Notes under the pieces: generated by a model
What the model was told of the DNA's origin: nothing
Database searches by the model: none
The model's input: only the letters and a program-made list of their open reading frames with translations
Position numbers and translations under genes: made by a program
Source: Nitrosarchaeum koreense MY1
GTDB taxonomy: Archaea; Thermoproteota; Nitrososphaeria; Nitrososphaerales; Nitrosopumilaceae
DNA: 64,000 nt
Assembly: GCF_000220175.1 (NCBI RefSeq)
Contig: NZ_AFPU01000001.1
Location: 1,337,512 to 1,401,511 of the forward strand
Reading direction: 5' to 3'
Shown: in pieces, positions 26,541-35,732 of the stretch
Position numbering within the stretch: the first letter of the stretch is position 1
Layout of the letters: each line of letters opens with the position of its first letter

Positions 26541-27974
26541 CTACATCAAAGATACATCATGCGGTTGACTTTCAGCAAACCCTGCCCTAGACATTTTGAT
26601 AAATTCTGCATTTGCTTGCATTTGTGGAATGGTGTGTGCACCGCAGTAGCTCAGACCAGAACGAACGCCACCAGTTAATTGTTTTAAAATATCGGTCACT
26701 GTTCCTTTGTATGGAACCATTGCTTCAACTCCTTCTGCAACATAATCATTAAGATCTTCATCAAGTGAAATTGAACCTGTTTCTTTTGATTTTCTTCCTA
26801 ATGAAGCTCCAAGTGAGGCCATTCCACGATATATTTTGAATCGTTTACCATTTTTAGTCAATACAGTACCAGGGGATTCATCAGTACCTCCTAACATACT
26901 GCCTACCATTACAGAAGATGCACCTGCAGCTAATGCTTTTGTGGCATCACCAGATGTTCTAGTTCCACCATCAGAAATAATTGGAATGCCATAATCTTTT
27001 CCAATCTTTGCACAATCCATTACTGCAGTTAATTGTGGTACTCCAGAACCTGTAATTACTCTAGTAATACAAATTGAGCCAGACCCTACACCAACCTTTA
27101 CTGCATCTACTCCAGCCTTAATTAGATCCTCAGCACCTTGTGCAGTTGCAATATTACCAGCAATTAATTCACATTTAGGAAATGCCTTTTTGATGTTACG
27201 AATTGTGCTTATTGCGTTTTCACTATGACCATGGGCAATATCAACAACTAGTACATCTGCACCTGCATCTAGTAGAGATTCTGATCTTTCCATAAAATCT
27301 CCTTTTACACCTACTGCAGCACCAACAAGAGGCCTTCCTTTCTTGTCTTTTGATGCAGAAGGATAATCTTCAATATTTGTAATGTCTTTGCTTGTAATTA
27401 GACCTTTAATAGAGCCATTATCGTCAATTATTGGTAATTTTTCAATTCTATGTTGATGTAAAATTTTCTTTGCTTCATCCAAGCTTACACCTAGTTTAGC
27501 AGTTACAACATCTTTTGTCATAACATCTTTGATAAGATGAGTAGTATCAGTTTCAAACAAAAGATCTCTATCAGTAACTATTCCAACCAATTTGGAATTT
27601 GAGTCAATAACTAAAAGACCAGAAATTTCTTTTTCTTCAGCATAATTTATTGCATCTTGAATAGTTTTATCAAGATTAATCACATATGGATTTTCAATCA
27701 TTACGCTTCCTGAACGCTTTACTTTTAGAACTTCATTTGCCTGTTCTTTAATTGTCAAAAACCTATGAATGATTCCTATTCCTCCAGCCCGAGCCATTGC
27801 TACTGCCATAGCAGATTCAGTTACCGTATCCATATTTGCACTAACAAATGGAATGTTAATTGAAATATTACGGGATAATTTTGTTTTTAAATCTGTTTGA
27901 GATCTGCTAGTGATGTCTGAATATTTGGGTACGAGAAGAACATCATCAAAAGTTAATCCTTCTTTGAATTCCAA
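26541..27974 (-). CDS. guaB: Inosine-5'-monophosphate dehydrogenase
   Basis: Oxidises IMP to XMP, the first step toward GMP. The 477 residues form a TIM barrel with the catalytic cysteine in [16 protein letters not shown] pair of CBS domains is inserted at about residues 93-205 ([25 protein letters not shown] and [20 protein letters not shown]). The mobile flap YRGMASLGA is present. GuaA, the next enzyme, is encoded 2.3 kb away. Confidence 0.96.
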   Translation of the reverse strand: MEFKEGLTFDDVLLVPKYSDITSRSQTDLKTKLSRNISINIPFVSANMDTVTESAMAVAMARAGGIGIIHRFLTIKEQANEVLKVKRSGSVMIENPYVINLDKTIQDAINYAEEKEISGLLVIDSNSKLVGIVTDRDLLFETDTTHLIKDVMTKDVVTAKLGVSLDEAKKILHQHRIEKLPIIDDNGSIKGLITSKDITNIEDYPSASKDKKGRPLVGAAVGVKGDFMERSESLLDAGADVLVVDIAHGHSENAISTIRNIKKAFPKCELIAGNIATAQGAEDLIKAGVDAVKVGVGSGSICITRVITGSGVPQLTAVMDCAKIGKDYGIPIISDGGTRTSGDATKALAAGASSVMVGSMLGGTDESPGTVLTKNGKRFKIYRGMASLGASLGRKSKETGSISLDEDLNDYVAEGVEAMVPYKGTVTDILKQLTGGVRSGLSYCGAHTIPQMQANAEFIKMSRAGFAESQPHDVSLM

Positions 27975-28019
27975 TGAAACCTTGTAAAGATGGTCTAAGA
28001 TGGATTATAAGCCTTTGTG

Positions 28020-28880
28020 TCACCTAGACAGTTTTGATGCAATAGTAATGGCATCTTTTGTTTCTGCTACATTATGAGTACGAATGATATCAGCACCATT
28101 AAGAACAGATACAACTTCGGCTGCAAGAGATCCAAATAATCGATCTGAAACATTTTCCTTACCTAAAAGTTTTCCAATAAATGATTTGTTTGAAACTGAG
28201 ATCAAAATTGGATACCTCATCTTAATAGATTTTAAATTTTGAATAATAAAAAGATCTCTATCTATCCAATTAGATTTAATTTTTGTAAAAAAAGATCCAC
28301 TTTCAGATTTTCTAAAAAATCCAATAGCAGGATCTAAAACAATCTTGCTTGACGGAATACCAGCAGTTTTTGCAAGTGAAATACTATCTTTTAAGAGATT
28401 TTTAGTCGATTTGGGATCTCCAGATACAGTTTTTGAATCAAAGGCACATAAAACAAGTGACGGAGAATAATCTTCGATCACATTAATCATTTGATCATCA
28501 TATTTTAAACCAGAAATATCATTAATTATTTCAATTCCATATTCTAAAACAGATTTTGCAACATTGGCCCTACATGTATCAACTGATATTGGTAGATTAG
28601 ATACATTTTGAATAATCTTTATTGCATCAAGAACTCTTTTTGTTTCTAATTTTTCAGATATTAATGTCGAAAGATATGGTGCAGTGGACATTCCTCCAAC
28701 ATCAATAAAATCTGCACCATCAATTTCCATCTGTTTTATTGTATTTGTAATCTGTTGTTTTGTTATTTTAATTGATTTTTTGTAAAATGACTCAGGACTA
28801 GTGTTTAAAATTGCCATTATTCGGATCGGGTTCTTTCCTCCTACGCCTATATTTCCAAGCTTAGTCACATGATTTATCAT
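28020..28880 (-). CDS. Dihydropteroate synthase-like enzyme
   Basis: TIM-barrel pterin enzyme of about 286 residues. The N-terminal signature IRIMAILNTSPESF corresponds to the family's GILNVTPDSF. DGADFIDVGGMSTAP matches the IDIGGESTRP loop, and PISVDTCRANVAK and NDISGL follow. Archaeal members sit in tetrahydromethanopterin/folate synthesis. Beside mptE this points to the step joining a pterin to an aromatic amine. ATG at 28880 is preferred; a TTG at 28892 would add four residues. Only 22 bases separate it from the divergent mptE start. Confidence 0.85.
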   Translation of the reverse strand: MINHVTKLGNIGVGGKNPIRIMAILNTSPESFYKKSIKITKQQITNTIKQMEIDGADFIDVGGMSTAPYLSTLISEKLETKRVLDAIKIIQNVSNLPISVDTCRANVAKSVLEYGIEIINDISGLKYDDQMINVIEDYSPSLVLCAFDSKTVSGDPKSTKNLLKDSISLAKTAGIPSSKIVLDPAIGFFRKSESGSFFTKIKSNWIDRDLFIIQNLKSIKMRYPILISVSNKSFIGKLLGKENVSDRLFGSLAAEVVSVLNGADIIRTHNVAETKDAITIASKLSR

Positions 28881-28902
28881 AAACCATGTCAATTTGAGTC
28901 AT

Positions 28903-29640
28903 ATGGTGATTGCAGGTTGGAATAAAAAATATGCAATGATTCGAAAAGAATTCAAATATAGCAAAGAACAAGATAAAGAATCAGCAATAATTTTAGATTC
29001 AATTTTAAGGAAAAATATTTCTAATAAAAAAATCAGAGATGAAATATCCGGTAAGACAGTGTTTGTAATAGGCGCGGGACCTTCATTGTCATTAGCCATA
29101 CCAAAATTGAAAAAATTTAAAAAAGTTGTAAAAATTGTAGCCGATAGCGCAGTAAAGCCATTGATAGAGAATGGAATCAAACCAAACATTGTTGTAACAG
29201 ACTTGGATGGAGATGAGCATTCTTTGAAAAAAATTGGTAAAACAGATTCAATTTTTGTGGTTCATGCACATGGCGATAATATTAGTAAATTACAACTTGC
29301 TGAAAATTTTAAAAATTGTATTGGAACAACACAAACAAACCCATTTAAAAAAATACAAAATTTTGGCGGCTTTACAGACGGAGATAGAAGTGTTTTTCTT
29401 GCAAATCATTTTGAGGCAAAGAAAATTATTTTATTTGGAATGGATTTTGGAAAAAGAATTGGAAAATATTCCCAAACAAAAGCATCCGAAAGACAAATCA
29501 AATTAAAGAAATTGAAAAGAGCTAAATTGCTTTTGGAATGGCTATCAGAAAATTCAAGATCGCAGTTATTTACAACATCAAGCCAAATCAATGGATTTGA
29601 AAAAATATCATATAATGAACTTGATATTATAATTACCTAG
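28903..29640 (+). CDS. mptE: 6-hydroxymethyl-7,8-dihydropterin pyrophosphokinase, MptE type (DUF115)
   Basis: Archaeal enzyme that activates the pterin with ATP before condensation; it is unrelated to bacterial FolK. The DUF115 hallmarks are VFVIGAGPSLSLAIPKLKKF, IVADSAVKPLIENGIKPNIVVTDLDGD and FVVHAHGDN, with FGGFTDGDR later. Length (about 245) is normal. ATG at 28903 is preferred to an in-frame TTG at 28894. Head-to-head placement with the dihydropteroate synthase pairs consecutive pathway steps. Confidence 0.9.
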   Translation: MVIAGWNKKYAMIRKEFKYSKEQDKESAIILDSILRKNISNKKIRDEISGKTVFVIGAGPSLSLAIPKLKKFKKVVKIVADSAVKPLIENGIKPNIVVTDLDGDEHSLKKIGKTDSIFVVHAHGDNISKLQLAENFKNCIGTTQTNPFKKIQNFGGFTDGDRSVFLANHFEAKKIILFGMDFGKRIGKYSQTKASERQIKLKKLKRAKLLLEWLSENSRSQLFTTSSQINGFEKISYNELDIIIT

Positions 29641-29676
29641 AATGCATTTAATACCCATATACATATCAAAGAAATT

Positions 29677-30258
29677 ATGAAGTTTTCAGACGAGCAAATA
29701 CAAGATATTATTGCCATGAGAGACAACATTGTCAAACAAATGGATAAGCATCAAAATGCTATTGAGACATTACAGAAAAATTTGGCAATTTTAGATTCAA
29801 TATTAAAAGAATCTAGTTTTACAAAAGCTTCTGCCATTAAACAAGTAAAAACATCAGAATCATCAAAAAATATCCCTATTGAGCCTACTGAAAAATTAGA
29901 AAAAAGCACAATCCCAATTACTAGTGGAAGTGATGGTAAGATTATTGCGAATGCTTACATCACACCTGATCAAGTTTCAATAATTTTAGCAGAAAATATG
30001 GAGATAAATGCAGATACTCCACCCTTCAAATCATTCTTTATTGATAGAATCATTGGAGAGATGAAACGAAAAGATTCTGCGGAAGCTGAAAATGGTAAAA
30101 TTCAGAAAGAATCAGTTATTGATTATATTATTAACAAAAATGGTTCAGATATACGAGAAATAATCATTAAAAATTACAGACAAAAAGAAAGAGTAAATGA
30201 AATAATCAACACCGCAGGATGGTCACTTACACGAATGCTAGAAAAAATCAAAAAGTGA
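29677..30258 (+). CDS. Conserved-looking protein with N-terminal coiled coil, unknown
   Basis: The 193 residues split in three. Residues 1-50 are a coiled coil (MDKHQNAIETLQKNLAILDSI). Residues 50-90 are a flexible Ser/Thr/Pro linker. Residues about 90-193 are a folded helical domain (DTPPFKSFFIDRIIGEMKR, then DIREIIIKNYRQKERVNEIINTAGWSLTRML) with a winged-helix feel, although no DNA-binding motif is certain. It starts about 26 bases after an AT promoter element and ends four bases before guaA, so the two may be co-transcribed. Confidence 0.7.
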   Translation: MKFSDEQIQDIIAMRDNIVKQMDKHQNAIETLQKNLAILDSILKESSFTKASAIKQVKTSESSKNIPIEPTEKLEKSTIPITSGSDGKIIANAYITPDQVSIILAENMEINADTPPFKSFFIDRIIGEMKRKDSAEAENGKIQKESVIDYIINKNGSDIREIIIKNYRQKERVNEIINTAGWSLTRMLEKIKK

Positions 30259-30262
30259 TTTT

Positions 30263-31786
30263 ATGGATAAGATAGTAGTTTTAGATTTTGGATCTCAGTA
30301 TAGTCATTTGATCTGCAGAAGAATAAGAGAATTTTCAGTGTATGCAGAACTAGTTCCCTTTGATATCAGTCATGAAGAATTACAAAAGCACAATCCTAAA
30401 GGAATAATTTTTTCCGGAGGTCCATCAAGTGTCTATAACTCCGATGCTCCTGTTCCTGAAAATAAAATTTTTGACATGAATTTACCGTTACTAGGAATCT
30501 GTTATGGACATCAATTAATTGTAAATAAGTTTGGAGGAAAGGTAAAAAGGGCTAACAAAGAATATGGTTCATCACTACTAACAATTGATAACGATAAGAA
30601 TCTGTTAAGCGGGATTGGAGGTTCAGTTAGAGCATGGATGAGTCATGGTGATGAAGCAGAACAAATACCACCAGGATTCAAAGTAATAGGACACACTGAA
30701 AGTGCAAAGGCTGCGGCAATTGCTTCAGATGAAAGATCAATCTATGGAATTCAATTTCATCCAGAGGTGGTTCATACAGAGCAAGGAACTGAAATTCTCA
30801 AAAATTTTGTTTTGAAAGTTTGCCGAGCTAAACAAGATTGGACAATGGAGGGATTCATAGATTCTGCAGTGAATAAAATTTCAAAAATTGAAGGAGATGT
30901 TTTATGCGGTGTTAGTGGCGGAATAGATTCAACAGTAGCTGCTTTACTTATTCACAAGGCAATTGGTAATAGACTAAAATGTGTTTTTGTAAATAATGGC
31001 CTATTACGATTAAACGAAGAGATAGAAATCAAAGAGATGTTTGAAAAAAACTTTAATGTGAATTTTACAATGGTTGATGCTGTTCAAGATTTTTTAAGTA
31101 AATTAAAAGGCATTGAAGATCCTGAGAGAAAAAGAAAGATCATAGGTGAAGAATTTATCAATGTTTTTACAGATTTTGCAAAAAATAAAGGACCTTTCAA
31201 ATGGCTGGCACAAGGTACGTTGTATCCAGATGTAATAGAGAGTGGAGTTTCAAAAGGTCCTGCGGCAGTGATAAAATCCCATCATAATGTTGGGGGACTA
31301 CCAGATTGGCTCGATTTGGAAATTTTAGAACCTTTACGTGAGTTATACAAAGACGAAGTTAGAAAAATTGCTAAAATTTTAGGTGTTCCAGAAAAACTTT
31401 TCATGCGACATCCATTTCCAGGACCTGGACTTGCTGTAAGAATTATTGGTGAAGTAACTCCAAAAAAGCTGCAAATATCAAAAGTAGCAAGTAAAATTGT
31501 TGAAGATGAATTGATAGCATCTGGATTTTACGGTAAAGTCTGGCAAGCATATGCAGCAGTAGGCGACGATAAAGCAGTAGGCGTAGTTGGCGATGAGAGA
31601 AAATACGGGAATATTGTAATGATTAGAGTAGTAGACTCTATTGATGCAATGACAGCTGATTGGACAAGATTACCGCATGAATTACTAGAAAAAATCAGTA
31701 ATAGAATCACAAATGAGGTTGAAGATGTAACATGGGTAACATATGCTATTTCAAGTAAACCTCCTGCAACGATTGAGCCACAATAA
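30263..31786 (+). CDS. guaA: GMP synthase (glutamine-hydrolysing)
   Basis: Single-chain enzyme of 507 residues, aminating XMP to GMP. The N-terminal class I glutaminase has its nucleophile in LGICYGHQL and the His/Glu pair in IQFHPEVVHTEQG. The ATP-pyrophosphatase domain has the P-loop GVSGGIDSTVAAL. The C-terminal dimerisation domain ends in YAISSKPPATIEPQ. Many archaea split this enzyme into two subunits; here it is fused as in bacteria and eukaryotes. Confidence 0.97.
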   Translation: MDKIVVLDFGSQYSHLICRRIREFSVYAELVPFDISHEELQKHNPKGIIFSGGPSSVYNSDAPVPENKIFDMNLPLLGICYGHQLIVNKFGGKVKRANKEYGSSLLTIDNDKNLLSGIGGSVRAWMSHGDEAEQIPPGFKVIGHTESAKAAAIASDERSIYGIQFHPEVVHTEQGTEILKNFVLKVCRAKQDWTMEGFIDSAVNKISKIEGDVLCGVSGGIDSTVAALLIHKAIGNRLKCVFVNNGLLRLNEEIEIKEMFEKNFNVNFTMVDAVQDFLSKLKGIEDPERKRKIIGEEFINVFTDFAKNKGPFKWLAQGTLYPDVIESGVSKGPAAVIKSHHNVGGLPDWLDLEILEPLRELYKDEVRKIAKILGVPEKLFMRHPFPGPGLAVRIIGEVTPKKLQISKVASKIVEDELIASGFYGKVWQAYAAVGDDKAVGVVGDERKYGNIVMIRVVDSIDAMTADWTRLPHELLEKISNRITNEVEDVTWVTYAISSKPPATIEPQ

Positions 31787-31870
31787 AACAATTACATTCA
31801 AACAACTCAGATTGCTCTCAAGTTTGATGTTCAAAAGACCTTTTTAATATAAAATAATTATAATAAATTC

Positions 31871-32341
31871 ATGATAACAATTCCTAGAGAAATTAAAGAG
31901 TTTATTGAGTTACAAGGAATTTTTGCAGTAGGAACTACTGGAGTAAATAATATACCAAATATATCTCCAAGAATTTTTTTTAGGGTTGATGAAAATGTTA
32001 TCTATTGGTTAGATTTTTTTAAACATAAATCTTACAAGAATATACAAGCAAATCCATGGGTAACTATCTCTGTTTTTAATAAAGATGATTTGAAAGGATT
32101 TCAATTTAGAGGAATTGTAAATTTTATAACAGATGAGCCAACAAAATTAGAAATAAAAGAATCAATTATCAAAAAAACATTAGAAAAAAATTCATCAGAG
32201 AAAATAAAAAAATTGAGTGAAAAAATAGAAGTTCAAGTCATACGGTTTGAGCCAAAAGTATGTTATTCATTAAATCCAGATGAATTTAGTGATATGTGCA
32301 TAGGATCTGACGTAGATTCAACTCAATTGTTTCAAAAGTAA
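31871..32341 (+). CDS. Pyridoxamine 5'-phosphate oxidase-like flavin-binding protein
   Basis: The 156 residues form a split-barrel fold: IFAVGTTGVNNIPNISPRIFFRVDENVIYWLDFFKHKSYKNI in the order typical of PNPOx-like proteins (quoted phrases run over residues 15-57), followed by NPWVTISVFNKDDLKGFQFRG. Such proteins bind FMN, F420 or heme; none of the true PdxH catalytic residues can be assigned, so the substrate is open. It begins about 26 bases after an AT-rich promoter element. Confidence 0.72.
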   Translation: MITIPREIKEFIELQGIFAVGTTGVNNIPNISPRIFFRVDENVIYWLDFFKHKSYKNIQANPWVTISVFNKDDLKGFQFRGIVNFITDEPTKLEIKESIIKKTLEKNSSEKIKKLSEKIEVQVIRFEPKVCYSLNPDEFSDMCIGSDVDSTQLFQK

Positions 32342-32373
32342 TCCATTAATATTCAAATTTTTTTGAGATTGGT

Positions 32374-32634
32374 ATGGGTTTTCATGTATTTGATACATAT
32401 GTCAAAGCTAAAGATGGTCATACTATGCATTTTGATGTAATAACTGACAAAAATAATATAGAAAACGCAATCATGTTTGCAAAAGAGTGGCTAAATAGTA
32501 TTGGAGAGAAAGACGCTGTAGTTACAACAAAAGAGTGTAGATTTTGCCATACACAATCAGTATCTGAAGAAATAGAAATTGAGATAATGACAAATGGTTA
32601 TTTTATTGCAAAAATGGAAGGTTGCCCTAATTAA
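32374..32634 (+). CDS. DUF2024-like small protein
   Basis: The 86 residues begin HVFDTYVKAKDGHTMHFDV, which matches my memory of the DUF2024 family. A CRFC pair at about residues 55-58 and CP near the end could bind a metal. The family has no established function. It lies 32 bases after the flavoprotein gene and 13 bases before the 2H phosphoesterase gene, so the three may form one unit. Confidence 0.7.
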   Translation: MGFHVFDTYVKAKDGHTMHFDVITDKNNIENAIMFAKEWLNSIGEKDAVVTTKECRFCHTQSVSEEIEIEIMTNGYFIAKMEGCPN

Positions 32635-32647
32635 AATATGAAAAATT

Positions 32648-33154
32648 ATGTATGCTATTTGGTTTACATTTTCGAAAAGCGATAGAGAGTATCTAAAAAA
32701 TACAATTGATGAAATTTCAGAAAAATATCATGCTCCAAAATTTGAACCACATATTACAGTTTATGGATTAATAGATACAGAAATTAATGAAATTGATAAA
32801 ATCATGAAAGAAATAATTTTAAATCAAAATTCATTTTTAGTTAAAAAATCAGAAATTTTGCAGTCTGAGGAATTATGGAAGACAGTATTCATTGAATTAA
32901 AATCAAATGATCAGATGGAGTTAATTCATAAAAATTTTAAAAAATATTTTGACAGAGTATCAAAATATAAGTTCAAACCACACATAAGTCTAATTTATAA
33001 AATCTTACCAATTAAAGAAAAAATGAAAATAATAAATAATTTAGATATTAAAAATGAATTTCAGGTAAGTAAACTAGCAATACAAAAATTTTCTCCAAAT
33101 ATAAAAAAATGGAAAATTGTAAAAGAATATAATTTAAAAAATAATCAAACGTAA
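32648..33154 (+). CDS. 2H phosphoesterase (cyclic phosphodiesterase/RNA ligase-like)
   Basis: The 168 residues carry two H-x-T/S motifs about 80 residues apart: PHITVYG (about residue 37) and KPHISLIYK (about 118), the catalytic pair of the 2H family. Members open 2',3'-cyclic phosphates or act in tRNA repair. The layout most resembles the cyclic phosphodiesterase-like branch. There is no signal peptide. Codons are strongly A-rich, like the other genes here. Confidence 0.82.
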   Translation: MYAIWFTFSKSDREYLKNTIDEISEKYHAPKFEPHITVYGLIDTEINEIDKIMKEIILNQNSFLVKKSEILQSEELWKTVFIELKSNDQMELIHKNFKKYFDRVSKYKFKPHISLIYKILPIKEKMKIINNLDIKNEFQVSKLAIQKFSPNIKKWKIVKEYNLKNNQT

Positions 33155-33179
33155 AATGAAAAAAATCTATTATAAAATT

Positions 33180-34040
33180 TTATAATAATGCTGCACCAAA
33201 GACTCCAGCAGAATCACCCAACTTGTTTTGTAAAATGGGCGTATCAACTAAATCTGAAAAAACTTTCTGATATACTGATTCTTTTCCTTCAGTATATAAA
33301 AAATCAATATTAGATAAACCTCCTCCTAAGACAATTACATCAGGATCTAAGATATCAATAACATTTGCCAATCCAAATCCAAAATTTTCCAAAAACTCAT
33401 CTTTCCATTGTTTAGAATTATCGATATTTTGTAAAATTTCAGGCATGTTTTGTGATTTTCCAGTAAGTTCTTTCCATCGTTTTTCTAATGCTGGACCACT
33501 AATGTATGTCTCAACACAACCTTTCTTTCCACAATAACAATTATTTCCATTTTGATGTAATGTATGATGTCCCCATTCTCCTGCAATATTTGTCCTACCT
33601 TGGTGAATCTTTCCATTGATAACTATTCCTCCGCCCACACCAGTCCCCATAATGATACCAAAAACTACATCAAATCCTTTTGCAACACCTAATGTAGATT
33701 CAGCCATTGCAAAACAATTTGCATCGTTCTCCATAGATATTTTTTGACCTAATTTTTGTTCTAAATCCTCTTTAAGTGATTTCCCAATAAGACATTGAGT
33801 ATTACTGTTTTTTATCAAACCAGTTTTTTTTGAGATTGCACCAGGAGAGCATAATCCTATAGAATAATTTTTCATATTTGCTAAAAGTTCAGAACTCAGT
33901 GAAGTAATTGTATCTAGTATTTTGAAATAATCATTTCTGGGGGTTGTAACTCTTTTTCTTTGAATAATGTTTAGATTTTCATCGAGTAGAATTGCCTCTG
34001 TTTTAGAACCGCCTAGATCTATTCCTAGTTTGTACAACAA
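33180..34040 (-). CDS. ROK-family sugar kinase
   Basis: The 286 residues begin with the ATP-phosphate motif GIDLGGSKTEAILL. The ROK zinc site is GHHTLHQNGNNCYCGKKGC, followed by VETYISGPAL. A catalytic aspartate is likely in SMENDANCFA. Members phosphorylate glucose, N-acetylglucosamine or N-acetylmannosamine; the substrate is not decided by sequence alone. In an autotroph it may recycle surface-glycan sugars. Confidence 0.88.
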   Translation of the reverse strand: MLYKLGIDLGGSKTEAILLDENLNIIQRKRVTTPRNDYFKILDTITSLSSELLANMKNYSIGLCSPGAISKKTGLIKNSNTQCLIGKSLKEDLEQKLGQKISMENDANCFAMAESTLGVAKGFDVVFGIIMGTGVGGGIVINGKIHQGRTNIAGEWGHHTLHQNGNNCYCGKKGCVETYISGPALEKRWKELTGKSQNMPEILQNIDNSKQWKDEFLENFGFGLANVIDILDPDVIVLGGGLSNIDFLYTEGKESVYQKVFSDLVDTPILQNKLGDSAGVFGAALL

Positions 34041-34093
34041 TAATTCAATATAGTTAGGATTGCTTAAGTTTTAGCTAAATTTGTTAAATTATT

Positions 34094-35689
34094 TTATCGT
34101 GCGCCAGAAACAGAAATTACATCATCGATTCTGAGAATCATGCAAGCTGCTTCTGTTGCTGATTTAATTATTTGTTCTTTTACTGCTAGCGGTTCTACAA
34201 CATCTATAGAGAGCATATCAGCAATTCTTGTATTTCGTGCATCAATTCCAGTCCATTTCCGACCTTGGTTTTGTTTTGCTCTTAATGTAGCCATTGTATC
34301 AATTGGATCCATTCCAGCATTTTCTGCTATTGTAAGAGGAATAATTTCAAGTGCCTCAGCATATTTTTTGATTGCAAGTTGTTCCCTACCATCAAAACTA
34401 TCTGCCCATTCTTTAAGTTGGGATGCTGCGTATGATTCTGGGGCTCCGCCACCTGCAACAATTTCTGGTTTTTCAATTACATCTTTTACTACCATTAAGG
34501 AGTCATGTATGGAACGATCAACTTCATCAATTACTCTTTGTGAACCACCCCTGATAAGCAAGGTAACAGATTGTGGATTTTTACAACCTTCAACAAATAC
34601 CCATTTATCAGATTCAACTTTCTTCTGATGAGCAATATCTGCAATACCAAGATCTTTTTCTGTAAGATCATCGAGGTTAGAAATAACACGTCCACCGGTT
34701 GCTTTACCAAGTTTTATCATATCACTTTCTTTAACACGTCTAACTGCCATGATACCATATTTTGCTAAATAGTGCTGTGCAATATCATCAATTCCTTTTT
34801 GACAAATTAATACATTAACACCAACATTGTGAAGTTTGTCAACCATTGTTTTGAGCATTCTATTTTCTTCTTCCAAAAACATTTGCATTTGTGTTGGATC
34901 TGTGATTCTAATCTCTGAACTCATCTCAGTCTTTTCAATTTCTAAGGCGGAATTCAACAATGCAATCTTTGCTTTCTCAACTTTTGTTGGCATTCCACTA
35001 TGGACAACTTCTTTGTCTAAAACAATGCCTTTGATAATTTGAGTATCTGTAATAGAACCACCGGCTTTCTTTTCAACTTTAATATTTTCAAGATCAACTG
35101 AATATGTCTCTGCCTTCTTTGTTGCAACTTTTAAGATTGCATCAACTACAACTTTAGAGAGTACATCACTATCTTCTGAGATTAATTTAGACTGCATACT
35201 GGTTGTGGCAATTTTGAGAAGTGTTTCTCTATCATCAGGTAAGATTTTTTTTGCCATTTGAGAATAGATCTCCAATGTTTTTTCAGCTGCTGCTTGATAG
35301 CCTTCAATAATTACAGAAGGATGGACATCTTTTTTGAGAAGATCTTCTGCTTTAGCTAAAAGAGCACCACCAAAAACTACTGATGATGTGGTTCCATCTC
35401 CTACTTCATTATCAACTGTTTTTGAAATTTCCACCATCATTTTGGCAGCTGGATGTTGAACATCAATTTCTTTTAAGATGGTTGCACCATCATTAGTAAT
35501 AGTAACATCGCCTAAGGAATCAACTAGCATTTTATCTAATCCTCGTGGTCCTAAACTACTTCTAACTAATTCAGCAACTAGTTTAGCAGCAGCAATATTG
35601 TTATGTTGAGCGTCCTTACCTTTTTGTTGTAACGCACTCTCTTTTAGAACTAAAACTGGTCCATTTGGAGTTTGTTGAATTGATGCCAT
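34094..35689 (-). CDS. Thermosome subunit (group II chaperonin)
   Basis: ATP-driven folding chamber subunit of 531 residues. The ATP site is [20 protein letters not shown] with the conserved GDGTTS. The apical domain has the built-in lid typical of group II ([16 protein letters not shown] onward). VAGGGAPE in the C-terminal equatorial domain is also diagnostic. It ends ISVSGAR without the flexible Gly-Gly-Met tail some subunits have. It is transcribed alone; its promoter must lie in or next to the 43-base gap to the adenine deaminase gene. Confidence 0.97.
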   Translation of the reverse strand: MASIQQTPNGPVLVLKESALQQKGKDAQHNNIAAAKLVAELVRSSLGPRGLDKMLVDSLGDVTITNDGATILKEIDVQHPAAKMMVEISKTVDNEVGDGTTSSVVFGGALLAKAEDLLKKDVHPSVIIEGYQAAAEKTLEIYSQMAKKILPDDRETLLKIATTSMQSKLISEDSDVLSKVVVDAILKVATKKAETYSVDLENIKVEKKAGGSITDTQIIKGIVLDKEVVHSGMPTKVEKAKIALLNSALEIEKTEMSSEIRITDPTQMQMFLEEENRMLKTMVDKLHNVGVNVLICQKGIDDIAQHYLAKYGIMAVRRVKESDMIKLGKATGGRVISNLDDLTEKDLGIADIAHQKKVESDKWVFVEGCKNPQSVTLLIRGGSQRVIDEVDRSIHDSLMVVKDVIEKPEIVAGGGAPESYAASQLKEWADSFDGREQLAIKKYAEALEIIPLTIAENAGMDPIDTMATLRAKQNQGRKWTGIDARNTRIADMLSIDVVEPLAVKEQIIKSATEAACMILRIDDVISVSGAR

Positions 35690-35732
35690 TTAGATAAACT
35701 ACAATCCTCGTGATCCCCCTTTTTAACATTAC

